64,000 bases of DNA from Sphingomonas cremea. Its GTDB lineage: Bacteria; Pseudomonadota; Alphaproteobacteria; Sphingomonadales; Sphingomonadaceae. The notes under the pieces were generated by a model. That model searched no databases. It was given only the letters and a program-made list of their open reading frames with translations, and was not told the DNA's origin. The stretch spans positions 682,001-746,000 of the forward strand of contig NZ_JAKFGM010000001.1 in assembly GCF_021502585.1 (NCBI RefSeq). The letters run 5' to 3'. Below are positions 1 through 12,774 of the stretch, one piece after another (the first letter of the stretch is position 1; every line of letters begins with the position of its first letter). Made by a program: the position numbers and the translations under genes.

Positions 1-1662
1 AAGCTCGGGATCGCCCTTGGTACGGGTGAAGCTGAAGCCAATATCGCCGCCATTGGATACGTCGCGCCAAGCGGCGGCCGTATCCTCGGAAGCTAATATG
101 GTGGTTAGTTCAGGCCGATCAAGCATTTGACCGGACATGATGAGATCGACCATCCGGTCGCGCAGCTTAGCGGCGGGCTTGTCGGTTATCGGCAGGGCGG
201 CCAGCGCCTCGACATGATCGCCGATGGCGTCGGGATATAATGCGTGGCCCAGGACCAGCGCTCGGGCGGTTTCGCGATCGATTCCACCCTTGCCGATTGA
301 ACGCATCGCCAGACCAGGGGGTTTTTCGGGGGGGACAAAGCGGCCGCCCTGCTTGCGCCATTCGCGACGCGGATAAAGTGAGCGCCCCTGCTGCTGTTGC
401 GGGCGAACGAGCGCATCGAATTTGCGAAGCCATTCGTCGCGATACAGCTGCCGGAGGTTCGGGTCGCCGATCACCTGGGCATGTTCCATCAGGCGCTGCT
501 TCAATCCGGCGCGAGCCTCGGGCGTGTCCAGCGGGGCAGCCTCGACTTCGTAACGCCACAGGCGCTCGACCAGCGGCTCGGGCGCGGCGAACAACTGTTC
601 GATGGCGGCGCGGCCCCCGGAGCGGACCAGGTCGTCAGGATCCAGGCCCGAAGGCAGCGCGACGAAGCGCAGCGTCCGTTCGGGAGCCAGATGGGGCAGG
701 GCGCGCGTCGCGGCCCGAATCGCCGCTTTCTGCCCTGCGGCGTCGCCGTCGAAACAGCAGATCGGCTGAGCGTCGAGCCGCCACATCCGTTCCAGCTGCG
801 CCTCGGTGACCGCCGTTCCATTCGGGGCAACGACCTCGGCAATTCCAGCGCGATCGAGCGCGATTACATCCATATAGCCTTCGACAACGATCAGCCGCTT
901 GGCCGCGCGGCTGGCGGGGCCGGCTCGGTCGATGTTGTAGAGGGTGCGGCCCTTGTCGAAGAGCGGTGTGTCGGGGGAGTTCAGATATTTGGGCTCGCCG
1001 GGGCCGAGGATTCGCCCGCCAAAGGCGATCACCCGACCGCGCGCGTCGCGGATGGGGATCATCAACCGCCCGCGAAAACGGTCATAGCTCGCCTTGTTGC
1101 CTTCCTCGGGCTGGATCAGCATGCCGGTTTCGACCAGCTTGCCCTCGCCCATGTCTTTGAGCGCGGCCTTCAGCTTGCCGCGGCTATCGGGAGCTAGACC
1201 AAGCCCGAAACGATCGACGGCCTTCGGGTCGATGCCGCGATTCGAAAGATAGGCGCGGGCCTCTCCGCCTTCGATCCCGTTCAACTGTTCGGCGAACCAT
1301 TTCTGGGCGGCGGACATGACGTCGTGAAGTCCGGCCGAACGCTCCTGGCGTTCGCGATCGCGGGGGTCGGGCGCGGGGACTTCCATGCCCGCTTTGCCGG
1401 CCAGTTCCTTGACCGCATCCATGAATGGCAGACCGCGCTGGTCGGTGAGGAACCGGATCGCATCCCCATGCGCACCGCAGCCGAAGCAGTGGTAGAAGCC
1501 CTTTTCGTCATTGACCGTAAAGCTGGGCGTCTTCTCGTTATGGAACGGGCAGCAGGCCTTGAATTCGCGCCCCGCCTTGATGAGCTTCACCGAGGGGGCG
1601 ATGACAGACGACAGCAGGGTTCGCGCGCGCAATTCATCGAGCCATTGTGCGGACAGGCTCAT
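1..1662 (-). CDS. dnaG: DNA primase DnaG (3' end outside window)
   Basis: Synthesises RNA primers for replication with DnaB helicase. The first 554 residues lie in the window and the C-terminal helicase-binding part continues past the left edge. The CHC2 zinc finger is intact (C38, H41, C59, C62, spacing C-x2-H-x17-C-x2-C). The catalytic core follows, and the TOPRIM motifs are seen as VVEGYMDV (E261) and FDGDAAG (D305, D307). The start MSLSAQWLDELRAR fits the family N-terminus. The gene is transcribed away from the small membrane protein at 1913, so 1663-1912 is a divergent promoter region. Confidence 0.97.
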   Translation of the reverse strand, partial: MSLSAQWLDELRARTLLSSVIAPSVKLIKAGREFKACCPFHNEKTPSFTVNDEKGFYHCFGCGAHGDAIRFLTDQRGLPFMDAVKELAGKAGMEVPAPDPRDRERQERSAGLHDVMSAAQKWFAEQLNGIEGGEARAYLSNRGIDPKAVDRFGLGLAPDSRGKLKAALKDMGEGKLVETGMLIQPEEGNKASYDRFRGRLMIPIRDARGRVIAFGGRILGPGEPKYLNSPDTPLFDKGRTLYNIDRAGPASRAAKRLIVVEGYMDVIALDRAGIAEVVAPNGTAVTEAQLERMWRLDAQPICCFDGDAAGQKAAIRAATRALPHLAPERTLRFVALPSGLDPDDLVRSGGRAAIEQLFAAPEPLVERLWRYEVEAAPLDTPEARAGLKQRLMEHAQVIGDPNLRQLYRDEWLRKFDALVRPQQQQGRSLYPRREWRKQGGRFVPPEKPPGLAMRSIGKGGIDRETARALVLGHALYPDAIGDHVEALAALPITDKPAAKLRDRMVDLIMSGQMLDRPELTTILASEDTAAAWRDVSNGGDIGFSFTRTKGDPEL

Positions 1663-1912
1663 GGGAGAGGCCTTCCGGGCGAATTGGGGGAGCGGGTCAC
1701 CGGAACAGCGATAGTGCGATGGACGATGCTGCTCAACCGAGTCGGCCAATTGGTGGCCAATCCATTATGTGAAAATTTAACTCCGCCGCCATCGGCTTGA
1801 TCCAGAACGATTAATTCTCGCTGTGAATATCAACGATTAGGGTTACTCTCTCTCCATTCCGGGTAACGGCGGCAAAGATCGCAGGAGCGGAATGAAAAGG
1901 GAGGGGAAATAT

Positions 1913-2263
1913 ATGTTAAACAAGGTCAGCGGGCTTTGCCGCTCGCTCTATATTGTTCTCGCAATCGTCGCCGGTTTTGTCGCCCTGGGCGGGTTGAATG
2001 TTGCATTGGCGCTGGTCGTTCTCGGCCTGATCGCCGGCATCTCGATGCCAAGGGACAGATTGGTACTGGCTGCGGCGACCGTCATAGCATTGCCGCTGGT
2101 CGGCACAGCGCTCGCCAATGTCCCGGCAATCGGCGACAAGCTCAGCGCCGTTATGACCAATCTCCAACTTGGTGTTGCCGGCGCGCTGGCCAGCGCAATG
2201 GCCATCTTCCTGTACGAGCTTACGATGGACGGGGTGAAGGGGCTCACAGCCACCAGCAAATAG
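1913..2263 (+). CDS. small hydrophobic membrane protein, unknown function
   Basis: A 116-residue protein made almost entirely of hydrophobic stretches: about four candidate membrane segments (near residues 11-32, 33-43, 47-67 and 76-100) with short polar links. I do not recognise a family. The start at 1913 is preferred because GGGAGGGG lies just upstream; an in-frame ATG at 1892 with AGGAG would add seven residues. A strong intrinsic terminator follows 23 nt after the stop, so this is probably a single-gene transcript divergent from dnaG. Confidence 0.7.
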   Translation: MLNKVSGLCRSLYIVLAIVAGFVALGGLNVALALVVLGLIAGISMPRDRLVLAAATVIALPLVGTALANVPAIGDKLSAVMTNLQLGVAGALASAMAIFLYELTMDGVKGLTATSK

Positions 2264-2285
2264 CTGCCGTCATCTGTATGTGTCT

Positions 2286-2319
2286 GGGCTCCGCCGCATA
2301 CTGCGGCGGGGCCCTTTTT
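2286..2319 (+). terminator. intrinsic terminator after the membrane protein gene
   Basis: A 13-bp stem (GGGC-T-CCGCCGCA paired with TGCGGCGG-G-GCCC, one T-G wobble), a 3-nt loop and then TTTTT. It ends the plus-strand transcript before the convergent yqeY gene. There is no T tract on the minus side, so it acts one way. Confidence 0.9.
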
Positions 2320-2335
2320 CAACGAGCAGTCTTGC

Positions 2336-2788
2336 TCAGCTAAGTGCTGACTTGACCAAAGCGCTTGCCCGGGCCGGTTCGATCTGGGTGCCGAGCCTGG
2401 CTTTCACTTCGGTCATGACGCGTCCCATGTCCTTCATCGAAGAAGCACCGGTGTCGGCGATGATCGACTGGATCGCGGCGCTGGCCTCGGCTTCGCTAAG
2501 CTGGGCGGGGAGGAATCGCTCGATGACCGCGATTTCGGCCTCTTCGACTGCGGCCAGCTCCTCGCGGGCGCCCTTGCGGTAAAGTTCGACCGATTCGCGG
2601 CGCTGTTTGATCATTTTCTGAAGCACTTCGGTGACCAGCGCATCGTCATCGGGCGTCTGCGTAGACGTCCGAAGTTCGATGTCGCGATTCTTGATTGCCG
2701 ACTGGATCAGGCGGATCGTCTGGGTCGCGGCCTTGTCGCCGCCCTTCATCGCGCCAACCAGCGCGGCCTTGATGTCGTCGCGAATCAT
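2336..2788 (-). CDS. GatB/YqeY domain protein
   Basis: A 150-residue protein matching the YqeY family, which corresponds to the tRNA-binding C-terminal domain of GatB (aspartyl/glutamyl-tRNA amidotransferase subunit B). Typical features are the N-terminal MIRDDIKAALVGAMKGGD, the RLIQSAIKNRDIE stretch and the C-terminal GRVMTEVKARLG motif. It is probably a helical tRNA-binding or salvage factor; the exact role of stand-alone YqeY is not settled. It is divergent from carA with a 147-bp spacer. Confidence 0.93.
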   Translation of the reverse strand: MIRDDIKAALVGAMKGGDKAATQTIRLIQSAIKNRDIELRTSTQTPDDDALVTEVLQKMIKQRRESVELYRKGAREELAAVEEAEIAVIERFLPAQLSEAEASAAIQSIIADTGASSMKDMGRVMTEVKARLGTQIEPARASALVKSALS

Positions 2789-2935
2789 CCGCTCACCGTT
2801 TCAATTCACCAGAAAGGACCAGTCCTAACGGCGAATCGCGGAGTTTCACAGCGTTGACCTGAAGGCCAATCGCGCGTAGCGGCCATCGCTTAGCGACATT
2901 GACGCAAACCTATAACGGAAAGGCACTTCCCGCCG

Positions 2936-4105
2936 ATGGCCGATGCACATCCTGCGCGCACCCAGCAACCTGACGGGGCCACAGGAGTCATTGTTTTCGC
3001 GGACGGTCGCACGATCTGGGGCAGGGGCTTTGGCGCCGAGGGGCAAGTCGTCGGCGAACTATGCTTCCACACTGCCATGACCGGCTACCAGGAAATCATG
3101 ACCGATCCGTCGTTCGCGCGGCAGATCATCGCCTTCACCTTCCCGCACATCGGCAATGTCGGAGCCAATGAAGAAGATGTCGAAGCTGGCGAGGCGCATG
3201 CGCTGGGCTGCCTGGTGCGCGAGGCGGTGACGTCACCTTCCAACTTCCGCAGCCAGCAGGATTTCCCGAGCTGGATGGCCTCAACCGGGCGGATTGGTAT
3301 TTCCGGGGTCGATACGCGCGCGCTGACCCGGCTGGTCCGGCGCGAGGGACCACCGACGATCGCCATCGCCCATAATGCGCAAGGCCATTTCGACCTCGAT
3401 GCGCTTCAGCAGATGGCTGCGGAATGGCCTGGCCTCGAAGGCATGGACCTGGCCAAGGAGGTAAGCCGTGACCAGTTGGAGGCGTGGAGCGGCGGCAAGT
3501 GGGAGCTCGGCGAGGGATATCGCATGGGCGGCCATGACATGTCGCAGCCGCACGTCGTGGCGATCGATTATGGAGCCAAGCGCAATATTTTCCGCAATCT
3601 GGTCGAGGCTGGAGCTCGAGTGACGGTGCTGCCGGCGACGGCGAGTATCGACGAGATAATGAGCCACAAGCCCGACGGCTTCTTCCTTTCCAATGGCCCG
3701 GGCGATCCCGCCGCGACCGGCGAATATGCGATCCCGGTGATCCGGGGCATGCTGGATAGCGGCAGACCCTTGTTTGGCATCTGCCTCGGCCATCAGCTGC
3801 TGGCCCTCGCAGTGGGCGGCAAGACCGCCAAGATGTTCCAGGGTCACCGCGGCGCCAACCACCCGGTCAAGCGGCTCGCCGACGGCGCGGTCGAGATCAC
3901 CAGCATGAACCATGGCTTTGCGGTGGAACGGGAAGGGCTGCCGAACAATGTCCGCGAAACGCATGTTAGCCTGTTCGACGACAGCAATTGCGGGATCGAG
4001 CTGACCGACCGCCCGGCGTTCAGCGTCCAATATCACCCGGAGGCCAGCCCCGGCCCCCAGGACAGCTTCTATTTGTTCGAGAAGTTCGTGGGGATGATGC
4101 GGTGA
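2936..4105 (+). CDS. carA: carbamoyl-phosphate synthase small subunit
   Basis: The glutaminase subunit hydrolyses glutamine and passes ammonia to CarB for carbamoyl phosphate, the precursor of pyrimidines and arginine. It has 389 residues, the normal length. The class I amidotransferase domain is in the C-terminal half: GPGDP oxyanion motif, nucleophile C283 in FGICLGHQLL, and the catalytic His/Glu in QYHPEASPGP near the C-terminus. Upstream of the first ATG there is a short purine run (GGAAAGG). The stop overlaps the next gene's GTG by 2 nt, so carA, the lipoprotein and carB form one transcript. Confidence 0.97.
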   Translation: MADAHPARTQQPDGATGVIVFADGRTIWGRGFGAEGQVVGELCFHTAMTGYQEIMTDPSFARQIIAFTFPHIGNVGANEEDVEAGEAHALGCLVREAVTSPSNFRSQQDFPSWMASTGRIGISGVDTRALTRLVRREGPPTIAIAHNAQGHFDLDALQQMAAEWPGLEGMDLAKEVSRDQLEAWSGGKWELGEGYRMGGHDMSQPHVVAIDYGAKRNIFRNLVEAGARVTVLPATASIDEIMSHKPDGFFLSNGPGDPAATGEYAIPVIRGMLDSGRPLFGICLGHQLLALAVGGKTAKMFQGHRGANHPVKRLADGAVEITSMNHGFAVEREGLPNNVRETHVSLFDDSNCGIELTDRPAFSVQYHPEASPGPQDSFYLFEKFVGMMR

Positions 4106-4382
4106 GCCGTCTGGGCTTCCGCATAATCCTGATGGCCAGCGTTCTTGCCCTTTCCGCCTGTGCCACGCCGCGGATGCATAGCGAGGATGAGCTGAACAGT
4201 GCCAGCCTGGCCTGCGGGCTGACCTACGGCGAGCTGATCCAGGACGAGGAAGCCAAGAAGCTGCTGATCCTGTTCCGCGCCAAGCCGACCCCCGAACATC
4301 GTCGCTGCGTCTATGACTGGGCGCGCAAACAGCATCTTAAACTGGTCGTCATCGACGCCATCAATTTTCCCGAGGAAAAATA

Positions 4383-4383
<1 letters not shown>
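4102..4383 (+). CDS. small predicted lipoprotein inside the car operon
   Basis: A 93-residue protein of unknown function between carA and carB. The GTG start at 4102 overlaps the carA stop, and the stop TAG (4381-4383) shares one base with the carB GTG. The N-terminus is a lipoprotein signal: hydrophobic core [11 protein letters not shown] followed by Cys in the lipobox LSAC. The mature part is hydrophilic, with two further Cys residues (SLACGL and RRCVYDW) that could form a disulfide. An alternative start is the ATG at 4132, which still keeps the lipobox. Translation coupling to carA and carB is implied by the overlaps. Confidence 0.8.
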
Positions 4384-7721
<3,338 letters not shown>

Positions 7722-7808
7722 TTTTCCTCAGAACCCGCCCGAGGATGCGCCACTGAATCGAAGCGGCGCCGGGGCAGGTTTTGGCAATGCGATAAAGGGT
7801 GAAGTGAA

Positions 7809-8282
7809 ATGGCTAGCGACAAGGTGCCGATGTTGGCCGAGGGATATCGCCAGCTGACCGAGGACGTGAAGCGCCTCAAGCTTGAGCGTCCCGAAGTGAT
7901 CGACGCGATCGAAGTGGCGCGCGCCCATGGCGACCTCAGCGAGAATGCGGAATATCATGCCGCCAAGGAGCGGCAGGGTCAGATCGAGGCGATGCTCATG
8001 GACATTGAGGATCGGCTCAGCCGGGCGCTGGTAATCGACCCCACGACCCTGTCCGGCGACAAGGTGGTGTTCGGAGCGACCGTCACCCTCATCGACGAGG
8101 AGAATAAGAAGGTCCGCTACCAGCTGGTCGGCCAGACCGAAGCCGACGCCCGGGTCGGGCGGATCAGCTATAATTCTCCGCTCGGCCGCGCCCTGATCGG
8201 CCGCCAGAAGGGCGACGAAGTCGATGTGTCGACTCCGGCCGGCGACCGATCTTATGAGATTGCGAAGATCGAATTCATCTGA
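7809..8282 (+). CDS. greA: transcription elongation factor GreA
   Basis: 157 residues, the usual GreA size. It rescues backtracked RNA polymerase by stimulating transcript cleavage through the secondary channel. The N-terminal coiled coil has the tip acidic residues in the family motif [15 protein letters not shown] (about residues 38-52). The C-terminal FKBP-like domain ends with [29 protein letters not shown] purine stretch precedes the ATG. The stop overlaps the rhomboid ATG (ATGA type), indicating coupled translation. Confidence 0.97.
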   Translation: MASDKVPMLAEGYRQLTEDVKRLKLERPEVIDAIEVARAHGDLSENAEYHAAKERQGQIEAMLMDIEDRLSRALVIDPTTLSGDKVVFGATVTLIDEENKKVRYQLVGQTEADARVGRISYNSPLGRALIGRQKGDEVDVSTPAGDRSYEIAKIEFI

Positions 8283-8905
8283 TGCTGCAATTGCGGAGCG
8301 CGACCGCGATCATCGCCCTTTTGACGGTGGCGATATCGGCAATCGCGATCTTCAGCGGGCTCGATTATTTTGTCGCCATGGGCGGGTTTATTCCCGCGCG
8401 ACTGTCGGGCCTGTTGCAGCTTCCCGATGCATTGCCGGTGTGGCTGACGCCCTGGTCTTCCGCGCTGCTGCACGGCGGCTGGCTGCATCTGTTCGTCAAC
8501 ATGGTGATGCTGCTGTTCATCGGCAGCCGGGTCGAACGGGTGATCGGGGCCTCAGGTGTCGTCCTGGCCTACCTCGTCGGCGCCGTCGCCGCTTGCCTGT
8601 CGCAATATGCGGTCGATCCATCGAACGCGATCCCGATGGTCGGGGCAAGCGGGGCGCTCAGTGCATTGTTCGGCCTCTATGCCCTGTTTTTCGGTCGCCC
8701 TAAGCAGGTGACCGCAAATCAGAAGATTAACCGCTGGATTCATGCTGCCTGGTTGCTGGCGACTTGGGTGGTGTTGCAGTGGATGTCCGGGATTTTGGCG
8801 GGCGGGCAGGGCATCATGCTGGCGACGCCCGCCCATATAGGCGGATTTATCGCCGGGCTTCTGCTTCAGCGTCCGCTGTTGCTGTGGCGATACCGCAAAG
8901 CTTAA
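8282..8905 (+). CDS. rhomboid family intramembrane serine protease
   Basis: 207 residues with about six membrane segments. Rhomboids cleave substrates inside the membrane with a Ser-His dyad. Here S123 sits in GASG and H185 in PAHIGGFIAGL, both in the expected places, and HGGWLHLFVNM provides the conserved loop and Asn. It overlaps the greA stop by one base. It converges with the DUF4170 gene; the two stop codons overlap in the palindrome CTTAAG. Substrate unknown. Confidence 0.92.
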   Translation: MLQLRSATAIIALLTVAISAIAIFSGLDYFVAMGGFIPARLSGLLQLPDALPVWLTPWSSALLHGGWLHLFVNMVMLLFIGSRVERVIGASGVVLAYLVGAVAACLSQYAVDPSNAIPMVGASGALSALFGLYALFFGRPKQVTANQKINRWIHAAWLLATWVVLQWMSGILAGGQGIMLATPAHIGGFIAGLLLQRPLLLWRYRKA

Positions 8906-9150
8906 GCGTTCGATGCATCCTTGGGACGCGAGATGCCGTCCATGCCCGGTTCGAGCAGCCGGTGGAGATGGACCACGACATATTTCATCTCGGCATCGTC
9001 GACCGAGCGCTGGGCGGCGGCGCGCCAGGCTTCTTCGGCCGCGGCAAAGCTGTCGTAAAGACCGACCAGGTCGATATGTTCGAGGTCGACGAACTCCAGG
9101 CCCTGCGGGTCCTTGACCTTGCCGCCGAAGACTAGGTGAAGTTTGCTCAT
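8902..9150 (-). CDS. DUF4170 family protein
   Basis: 82 residues, matching the short DUF4170 proteins found in alphaproteobacteria (start SKLHLVFGGKVKDPQGLEF, middle LVGLYDSFAAAEEAWRAAAQ, end VVVHLHRLLEP). It is a soluble protein with an alpha/beta ferredoxin-like pattern by eye. Function is unknown. It lies downstream of the four-gene envelope cluster on the same strand, with a 53-bp gap. Confidence 0.8.
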   Translation of the reverse strand: MSKLHLVFGGKVKDPQGLEFVDLEHIDLVGLYDSFAAAEEAWRAAAQRSVDDAEMKYVVVHLHRLLEPGMDGISRPKDASNA

Positions 9151-9203
9151 GACCGGCCCGCTAGCATCAAAAGCGGCGCTTGCGAACCGGCCAAATCATC
9201 CAT

Positions 9204-9623
9204 TCAGCCCTTGTTGCGGACCGCACCCAGGGCCGCTTCGCCCGAGGTCCTGGCCGCCTCGCGCAAGCCATCGACCAGCGACTGAACCGCGCTGGCGCCA
9301 GCGTCGCGGGTGATGTTGAGCTCCGAAAGCTTTTCCCGGCCCGCTTCCTTGGCCGCATCTGCCGCAGCCCGGGCGCTGTCGGTAATCTTTCCGCCAACCT
9401 TGCCGAGCACTCGATCCTCGACGCGCGTCTTCGGGAGCAAGGCGGCAATGACGGCGCCCAGCGCCAGCCCGCCACCCAAGGTGAGCAATGGAGCATTGCC
9501 GAGGCCTTCCTTGGCGTCGGTACGCGCGGTCGCCGCGCGCTCGCGCGCCGTGTCATAGGCCTCGATCGCTCGCTCGCGTAGCGACGGGGAACTCGGGGCC
9601 TCAATGGTCTGCTTGGCACTCAT
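9204..9623 (-). CDS. membrane-anchored helical envelope protein, last gene of four-gene cluster
   Basis: 139 residues. An N-terminal charged helical region (RERAATARTDAKEG), one glycine-rich hydrophobic segment (LLTLGGGLALGAVIAALLP, about residues 45-64) and a long Ala-rich C-terminal helix. The composition resembles ElaB/YqjD or YtxH-type stress proteins, but I cannot assign a family. The start overlaps the stop of the DUF3618 gene by 4 nt (ATGA), so it is translated as part of that operon. Confidence 0.78.
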   Translation of the reverse strand: MSAKQTIEAPSSPSLRERAIEAYDTARERAATARTDAKEGLGNAPLLTLGGGLALGAVIAALLPKTRVEDRVLGKVGGKITDSARAAADAAKEAGREKLSELNITRDAGASAVQSLVDGLREAARTSGEAALGAVRNKG

Positions 9624-10042
9624 GTCGCGTTCTCCGTAGTCTTCTTGGCCACCGCCTTGGTGCGGGCGGGCGTTCGGGCGCGCCGCCGCGCCGGCGGCGG
9701 AGCCGGCTTGTCTTTGGCAGTCAACGTCGCAGCCTTGCGCTCGGGTTCCTTAGATGACGTCATGGCGTCGTACACGCCGACGGCTGCATCCTTAATCGAG
9801 TCTCGGGCAAGGAACATGGTCAAAGCGGCGACTACCCCGCCGACCGCGACGGGCCGTTTCTTGACCGCATCGACCGCATCCTCGGCAAGGTCGGCGCCCT
9901 TGATCTTGGCCTTGTCCCATGCCTCGCTGGCCAATGACTTCGGCTGCAAGCGCTGCTGCAACTGCTTGGCCGTTTCGAGCAGGGCGGCGCGAGTCCGCTC
10001 CACCTCGATCCGTGCCGCGGCGACCTTGGACGGGTCGATCAT
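9620..10042 (-). CDS. DUF3618 domain protein
   Basis: 140 residues. The N-terminal motif IEVERTRAALLETAKQLQQR matches DUF3618, an alphaproteobacterial domain seen in small membrane proteins. One membrane segment (PVAVGGVVAALTMFLA) follows, then a Lys/Arg/Pro/Ala-rich tail like a histone H1 tail, which could bind nucleic acid or lipid head groups. The start MIDPSKVAAA at 10042 overlaps the previous gene's stop by 4 nt; longer in-frame extensions lack family similarity. Function unknown. Confidence 0.82.
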   Translation of the reverse strand: MIDPSKVAAARIEVERTRAALLETAKQLQQRLQPKSLASEAWDKAKIKGADLAEDAVDAVKKRPVAVGGVVAALTMFLARDSIKDAAVGVYDAMTSSKEPERKAATLTAKDKPAPPPARRRARTPARTKAVAKKTTENAT

Positions 10043-10374
10043 TTGAGCTTCCTCAATTCCTGCATTGCCAGCAGGTAAAGGCCGTAGGCGAGGCCGAAGG
10101 TGGCCAGAGCCGCCACCAGCCCACCCGCAAGCGGGCCGATCAACGTGGCCAGCGCCAGTCCCAGGGTCATGCACAAGACAACCACGCCGGCCTGGAGGAA
10201 AAGGAATGCCGCCGCGCCGAGCAATGCCGGTTTCCTGGCCGCCTCGGCCTTGGCCTCGGCGCTCGCCTTGGCGAGGCCTAGCTCCGCCTTGGCGTATGCC
10301 TTTCCTTCGTCGATCAGTTGCCCGAACAGCTCGCCGATCGGCCTTTCGTCCTCGTCGTCGCCCCCGTCCGCCAT
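10039..10374 (-). CDS. phage-holin-like superfamily III membrane protein (Holin-X/DUF1469)
   Basis: 111 residues: an acidic N-terminus, an amphipathic Ala/Lys helix (AYAKAELGLAKASAEAKAEA) and two strong membrane segments separated by a short turn (about residues 48-70 and 75-100). This is the layout of the Holin-X (PF07332) family, common in chromosomes and not tied to lysis. There are no phage genes nearby, so I read it as an envelope protein. Second gene of the four-gene cluster, 3 nt after the first. Confidence 0.82.
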   Translation of the reverse strand: MADGGDDEDERPIGELFGQLIDEGKAYAKAELGLAKASAEAKAEAARKPALLGAAAFLFLQAGVVVLCMTLGLALATLIGPLAGGLVAALATFGLAYGLYLLAMQELRKLK

Positions 10375-10377
10375 ATT

Positions 10378-10869
10378 CTAGCTTTCGTCGTCCTTGTCCT
10401 GGTCGAGTCCCGACTTGACCAGCCGGACCAGCGCGAAGCCGATAATCGCCGCGCCGGCCAGGGCGACGCCCGGGCTCTTGCGGACGAATTCGCGCGTGTC
10501 GTCGATCAGTTCGTTGGCGTCCTTGGCCGCGATCTTGTTTGCCGCTTCCTCGAGAGCGCCAGCTGCCTTGCGGGCATATTCGCCATATTCTTCGCCGAGC
10601 CGCTCATCGAGTCCCGCGGCAGTGTCGCCGACCAGCTTCGAGACATTGGCCAGCGCTTCGCTCGACCGTTCCAGTCCCTGGCCGACAAGTCCGCGTGCCT
10701 TGTCGGCGGCCTGGCTCGACAGCTTGCCGCTGCCGCTCTTGATCTTTTCCAGCGCCTTGTCGCGGGCTGTAGGTTCACGCACGATCAGGGCCTCCTCATT
10801 CTCGGTCGTCGATGCTCCGGCGATGATGGTGTCAGTGCCTTCGGGCAGATCGTCTTTCGGGTCAGGCAT
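10378..10869 (-). CDS. ElaB/YqjD-like membrane-anchored protein, first gene of envelope cluster
   Basis: 163 residues. Acidic N-terminus, long amphipathic helix with repeated Ala/Glu/Lys (GQGLERSSEALANVSKLVGD), then a single C-terminal membrane segment with the family-like lead RKSPGVALAGAAIIGFALV and an acidic tail. This matches ElaB/YqjD proteins, inner-membrane tail-anchored proteins that associate with ribosomes in E. coli. The start at 10869 has AAGGAGGAG upstream. It heads the cluster and is divergent from eno across 139 bp. Confidence 0.8.
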   Translation of the reverse strand: MPDPKDDLPEGTDTIIAGASTTENEEALIVREPTARDKALEKIKSGSGKLSSQAADKARGLVGQGLERSSEALANVSKLVGDTAAGLDERLGEEYGEYARKAAGALEEAANKIAAKDANELIDDTREFVRKSPGVALAGAAIIGFALVRLVKSGLDQDKDDES

Positions 10870-10933
10870 TGCAATCTCCTCCTTATCCCCCGTCAACCCC
10901 GGCAACCGGTTTCTCGTTCCGGCGACGCGCTAA

Positions 10934-12298
<1,365 letters not shown>

Positions 12299-12372
12299 GC
12301 CACGGAAATTTTTCTGTGAATCCAGCGACGAAAGCGCTTGCCTTCATGGCGTCTTTCTGATTCTTTGAAGAT

Positions 12373-12687
12373 ATGAGGGGGAAGCCCAAGAGCATCGGAC
12401 TGATCCGTCGTGCGGCATTGCCTGCGATGGCGCTGCTCGTGGTCGGTACCTTTGCAGGCCATGCCATCGCCGGGCAGAACGGACTGTTCGCCTGGCGCGG
12501 CTATTCAGAGCAGCTTGAAGCCCGAAAAGTCGAGCTGGCGGCCCTGGAGGCGGAGCGCAGCCAGCTCCGGCACAAATCCGCGCTGCTCGACCCGCGCAAG
12601 GCCGATCCCGACCTTGCCGAGGAGATGGTTCGCAAGGATTTGGGCATGATCCGCTCCGACGAAGTGGTCGTCCCGCTCGATAATTGA
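12373..12687 (+). CDS. ftsB: septum formation initiator FtsB/DivIC family protein
   Basis: 104 residues. A short cytoplasmic N-terminus, one membrane segment (ALPAMALLVVGTFAGHAIAG), then a coiled coil (residues about 50-75, LEARKVELAALEAERSQLRH) and the conserved acidic end LAEEMVRKDLGMIRSDE. FtsB forms a complex with FtsL and FtsQ in the divisome. Its place after eno supports the call. The symbol is assigned by family and context. Confidence 0.9.
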   Translation: MRGKPKSIGLIRRAALPAMALLVVGTFAGHAIAGQNGLFAWRGYSEQLEARKVELAALEAERSQLRHKSALLDPRKADPDLAEEMVRKDLGMIRSDEVVVPLDN

Positions 12688-12774
12688 ATAGCTGTGCGCT
12701 GACGCTACGGCATTGCCCTTTCGGGCCTGCCGCTCCTATAGCGCGCCCGACACGTGAAAAGAGTGGAGAGGTAA

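Noticed and set aside
2887-2916. A carA promoter with TATAAC as -10
   Set aside because: The -35 region at the right spacing matches poorly, so I do not list it as a feature.
10039-10374. Holin-like protein read as a phage remnant
   Set aside because: No lysin, integrase or other phage gene is near; Holin-X proteins are common in ordinary chromosomes.
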